From: an uncultured Collinsella sp.
GTDB lineage: Bacteria; Actinomycetota; Coriobacteriia; Coriobacteriales; Coriobacteriaceae
Assembly: GCA_902388545.1 (NCBI GenBank)
Contig: CABMPS010000122.1
Coordinates: forward strand, 1-6,066
DNA: 6,066 nucleotides
Direction of reading: 5' to 3'
The notes below the pieces were generated by a model. That model was not told the DNA's origin. It worked only from the letters and a program-made list of their open reading frames with translations, and did no database searches. Numbering within the stretch: the first letter of the stretch is position 1; every line of letters starts with the position of its first letter. Below, one piece after another: positions 5,762 to 6,066 of the stretch. The translations under genes were made by a program, and so were the position numbers.

Positions 5762-5956
5762 GTTGCCGCGACACGGGTTCGAACCCGAACTTCTCTATAT
5801 ATAAGAACGCTTGGCGAACAAAACCTGCCTTTTACCGACGGGAAACAAATAGCTGATGCTTTTGGAGTAAAGTGGCGCTCCAGAGATGACCGATGCCTTA
5901 ACACCTATAAACCAGCTGGTCATCGCCAATATCAGAAGCCAATGCTTCAGTTTTAA
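5762..5956 (+). pseudogene. possible gene remnant without a start codon
   Basis: A frame runs open from the tRNA terminator to TAA 5954-5956 (64 codons). Its second part reads LPFTDGKQIADAFGVKWRSR and then a basic, Tyr- and Gln-containing end. This looks more protein-like than random, but the frame contains no ATG, GTG or TTG with a ribosome site before residue ~60. If it was coding, it is a 3' fragment cut off at or near the tRNA. An overlapping - strand frame (5904 to 5680) runs through the tRNA and is not credible. An open run of this length can arise by chance, so confidence is low. Confidence 0.2.
5774..5787. repeat. second copy of the tRNA T-arm core
   Basis: CGGGTTCGAACCCG is a perfect 14-bp palindrome. 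Its central 12 bases, GGGTTCGAACCC at 5775-5786, repeat exactly the T-arm core of tRNA-Lys at 5696-5707, 79 bases upstream. The flanks do not form a T-stem or acceptor stem on either strand, so it is not an intact tRNA. It could be a tRNA remnant, an attachment-site scar or chance. Confidence 0.5.
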
Positions 5957-5996
5957 CCTCAGTGATGCGACTGAGGGACCTATTCATTTGTGAATA
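5957..5996. repeat. tandem small inverted repeats
   Basis: CCTCAGT (5957-5963) pairs with ACTGAGG (5970-5976) around GATGCG. Five bases after that first hairpin, TATTCA (5981-5986) pairs with TGAATA (5991-5996) around TTTG. The first hairpin begins directly after the TAA at 5954-5956. No long T-run follows, so these are at best weak terminators, or protein-binding or recombination sites. Confidence 0.35.
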
Positions 5997-6066
5997 AAAT
6001 ATGGAGTGCGCGATTCCCGCCCCCGGCGCCCCTCCGGTCTGGCAATATATCTCCTTGCCGCGCGGC

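Larger units (their letters stand above)
5762..6066. other. 305-base tail without a callable gene
   Basis: No gene can be supported here. The AT content is visibly higher than in the genes upstream until about 6000, then turns GC-rich. Contents: a 14-bp palindrome repeating the tRNA T-arm core (5774-5787); a + strand frame open to TAA 5954-5956 without a start; and a cluster of inverted repeats, GATGACC 5885-5891 with GGTCATC 5918-5924, GAAGC/GCTTC 5935-5948, CCTCAGT/ACTGAGG 5957-5976 and TATTCA/TGAATA 5981-5996. From about 5997 to the edge several frames on both strands stay open, so nothing can be chosen. It may be an intergenic region, a decayed insertion next to the tRNA, or the edge of another gene. 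Confidence 0.6.

Noticed and set aside
5762..5790. A second tRNA gene around the T-arm-like palindrome
   Set aside because: On neither strand do the flanks form a T-stem of five pairs or an acceptor stem, and no anticodon arm is present.
5680..5904. A 74-codon - strand frame crossing the tRNA
   Set aside because: Its C-terminal part is the complement of tRNA-Lys and its terminator, a well-known type of false gene (ends in GSNPGPWD).
6001..6066. Possible start of a + strand gene at ATG 6001, or ends of - strand genes at the right edge
   Set aside because: The ATG has no ribosome site, and all three - strand frames are also open here because the DNA is GC-rich. Nothing discriminates between them.
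1..6066. CRISPR array, insertion sequence or defence system
   Set aside because: No regularly spaced repeats, transposase, nuclease or terminal inverted repeats with target duplication are visible.

Overview
The window looks like chromosomal DNA from a moderately GC-rich actinobacterium. A gut Coriobacteriia member such as Collinsella is my best guess, from remembered codon style and the character of the proteins; no rRNA or species-specific marker is present to prove it. All confident genes lie on the + strand.

Layout: (1) Positions 1-221 hold the 3' end of an unrecognised protein-coding gene whose start lies outside the window. (2) Positions 222-374 are intergenic, with a strong GC-rich stem-loop and a weak promoter candidate. 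(3) Positions 375-2674 hold a two-component system: an OmpR/PhoB-type response regulator, then 11 bases later a two-transmembrane HAMP sensor histidine kinase. (4) A 109-base gap with a small stem-loop leads to purC (SAICAR synthetase, de novo purine synthesis), which abuts a small two-transmembrane protein of unknown function whose GTG start directly follows the purC stop codon. A strong intrinsic terminator closes this unit. (5) A family M29 metallo-aminopeptidase follows. (6) A tRNA-Lys(TTT) gene has a promoter that overlaps the aminopeptidase stop codon, encoded CCA and its own terminator. (7) The last ~305 bases contain no gene I can call. They carry a copy of the tRNA T-arm core, several small inverted repeats and a start-less open frame that may be gene debris.

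How the genes relate: the regulator and kinase should work as a signalling pair. The kinase senses an unknown envelope signal with a Ser-rich extracytoplasmic domain and phosphorylates Asp56 of the regulator. purC and the membrane protein are probably co-transcribed and translationally coupled, but nothing in the membrane protein ties it to purine synthesis. The aminopeptidase and tRNA are housekeeping genes with separate signals.

Most of the window is ordinary core genome. I did not find a convincing new multi-gene system. The parts most worth a second look are the purC-coupled membrane protein, the leader elements before the regulator and before purC, and the tail downstream of the tRNA.
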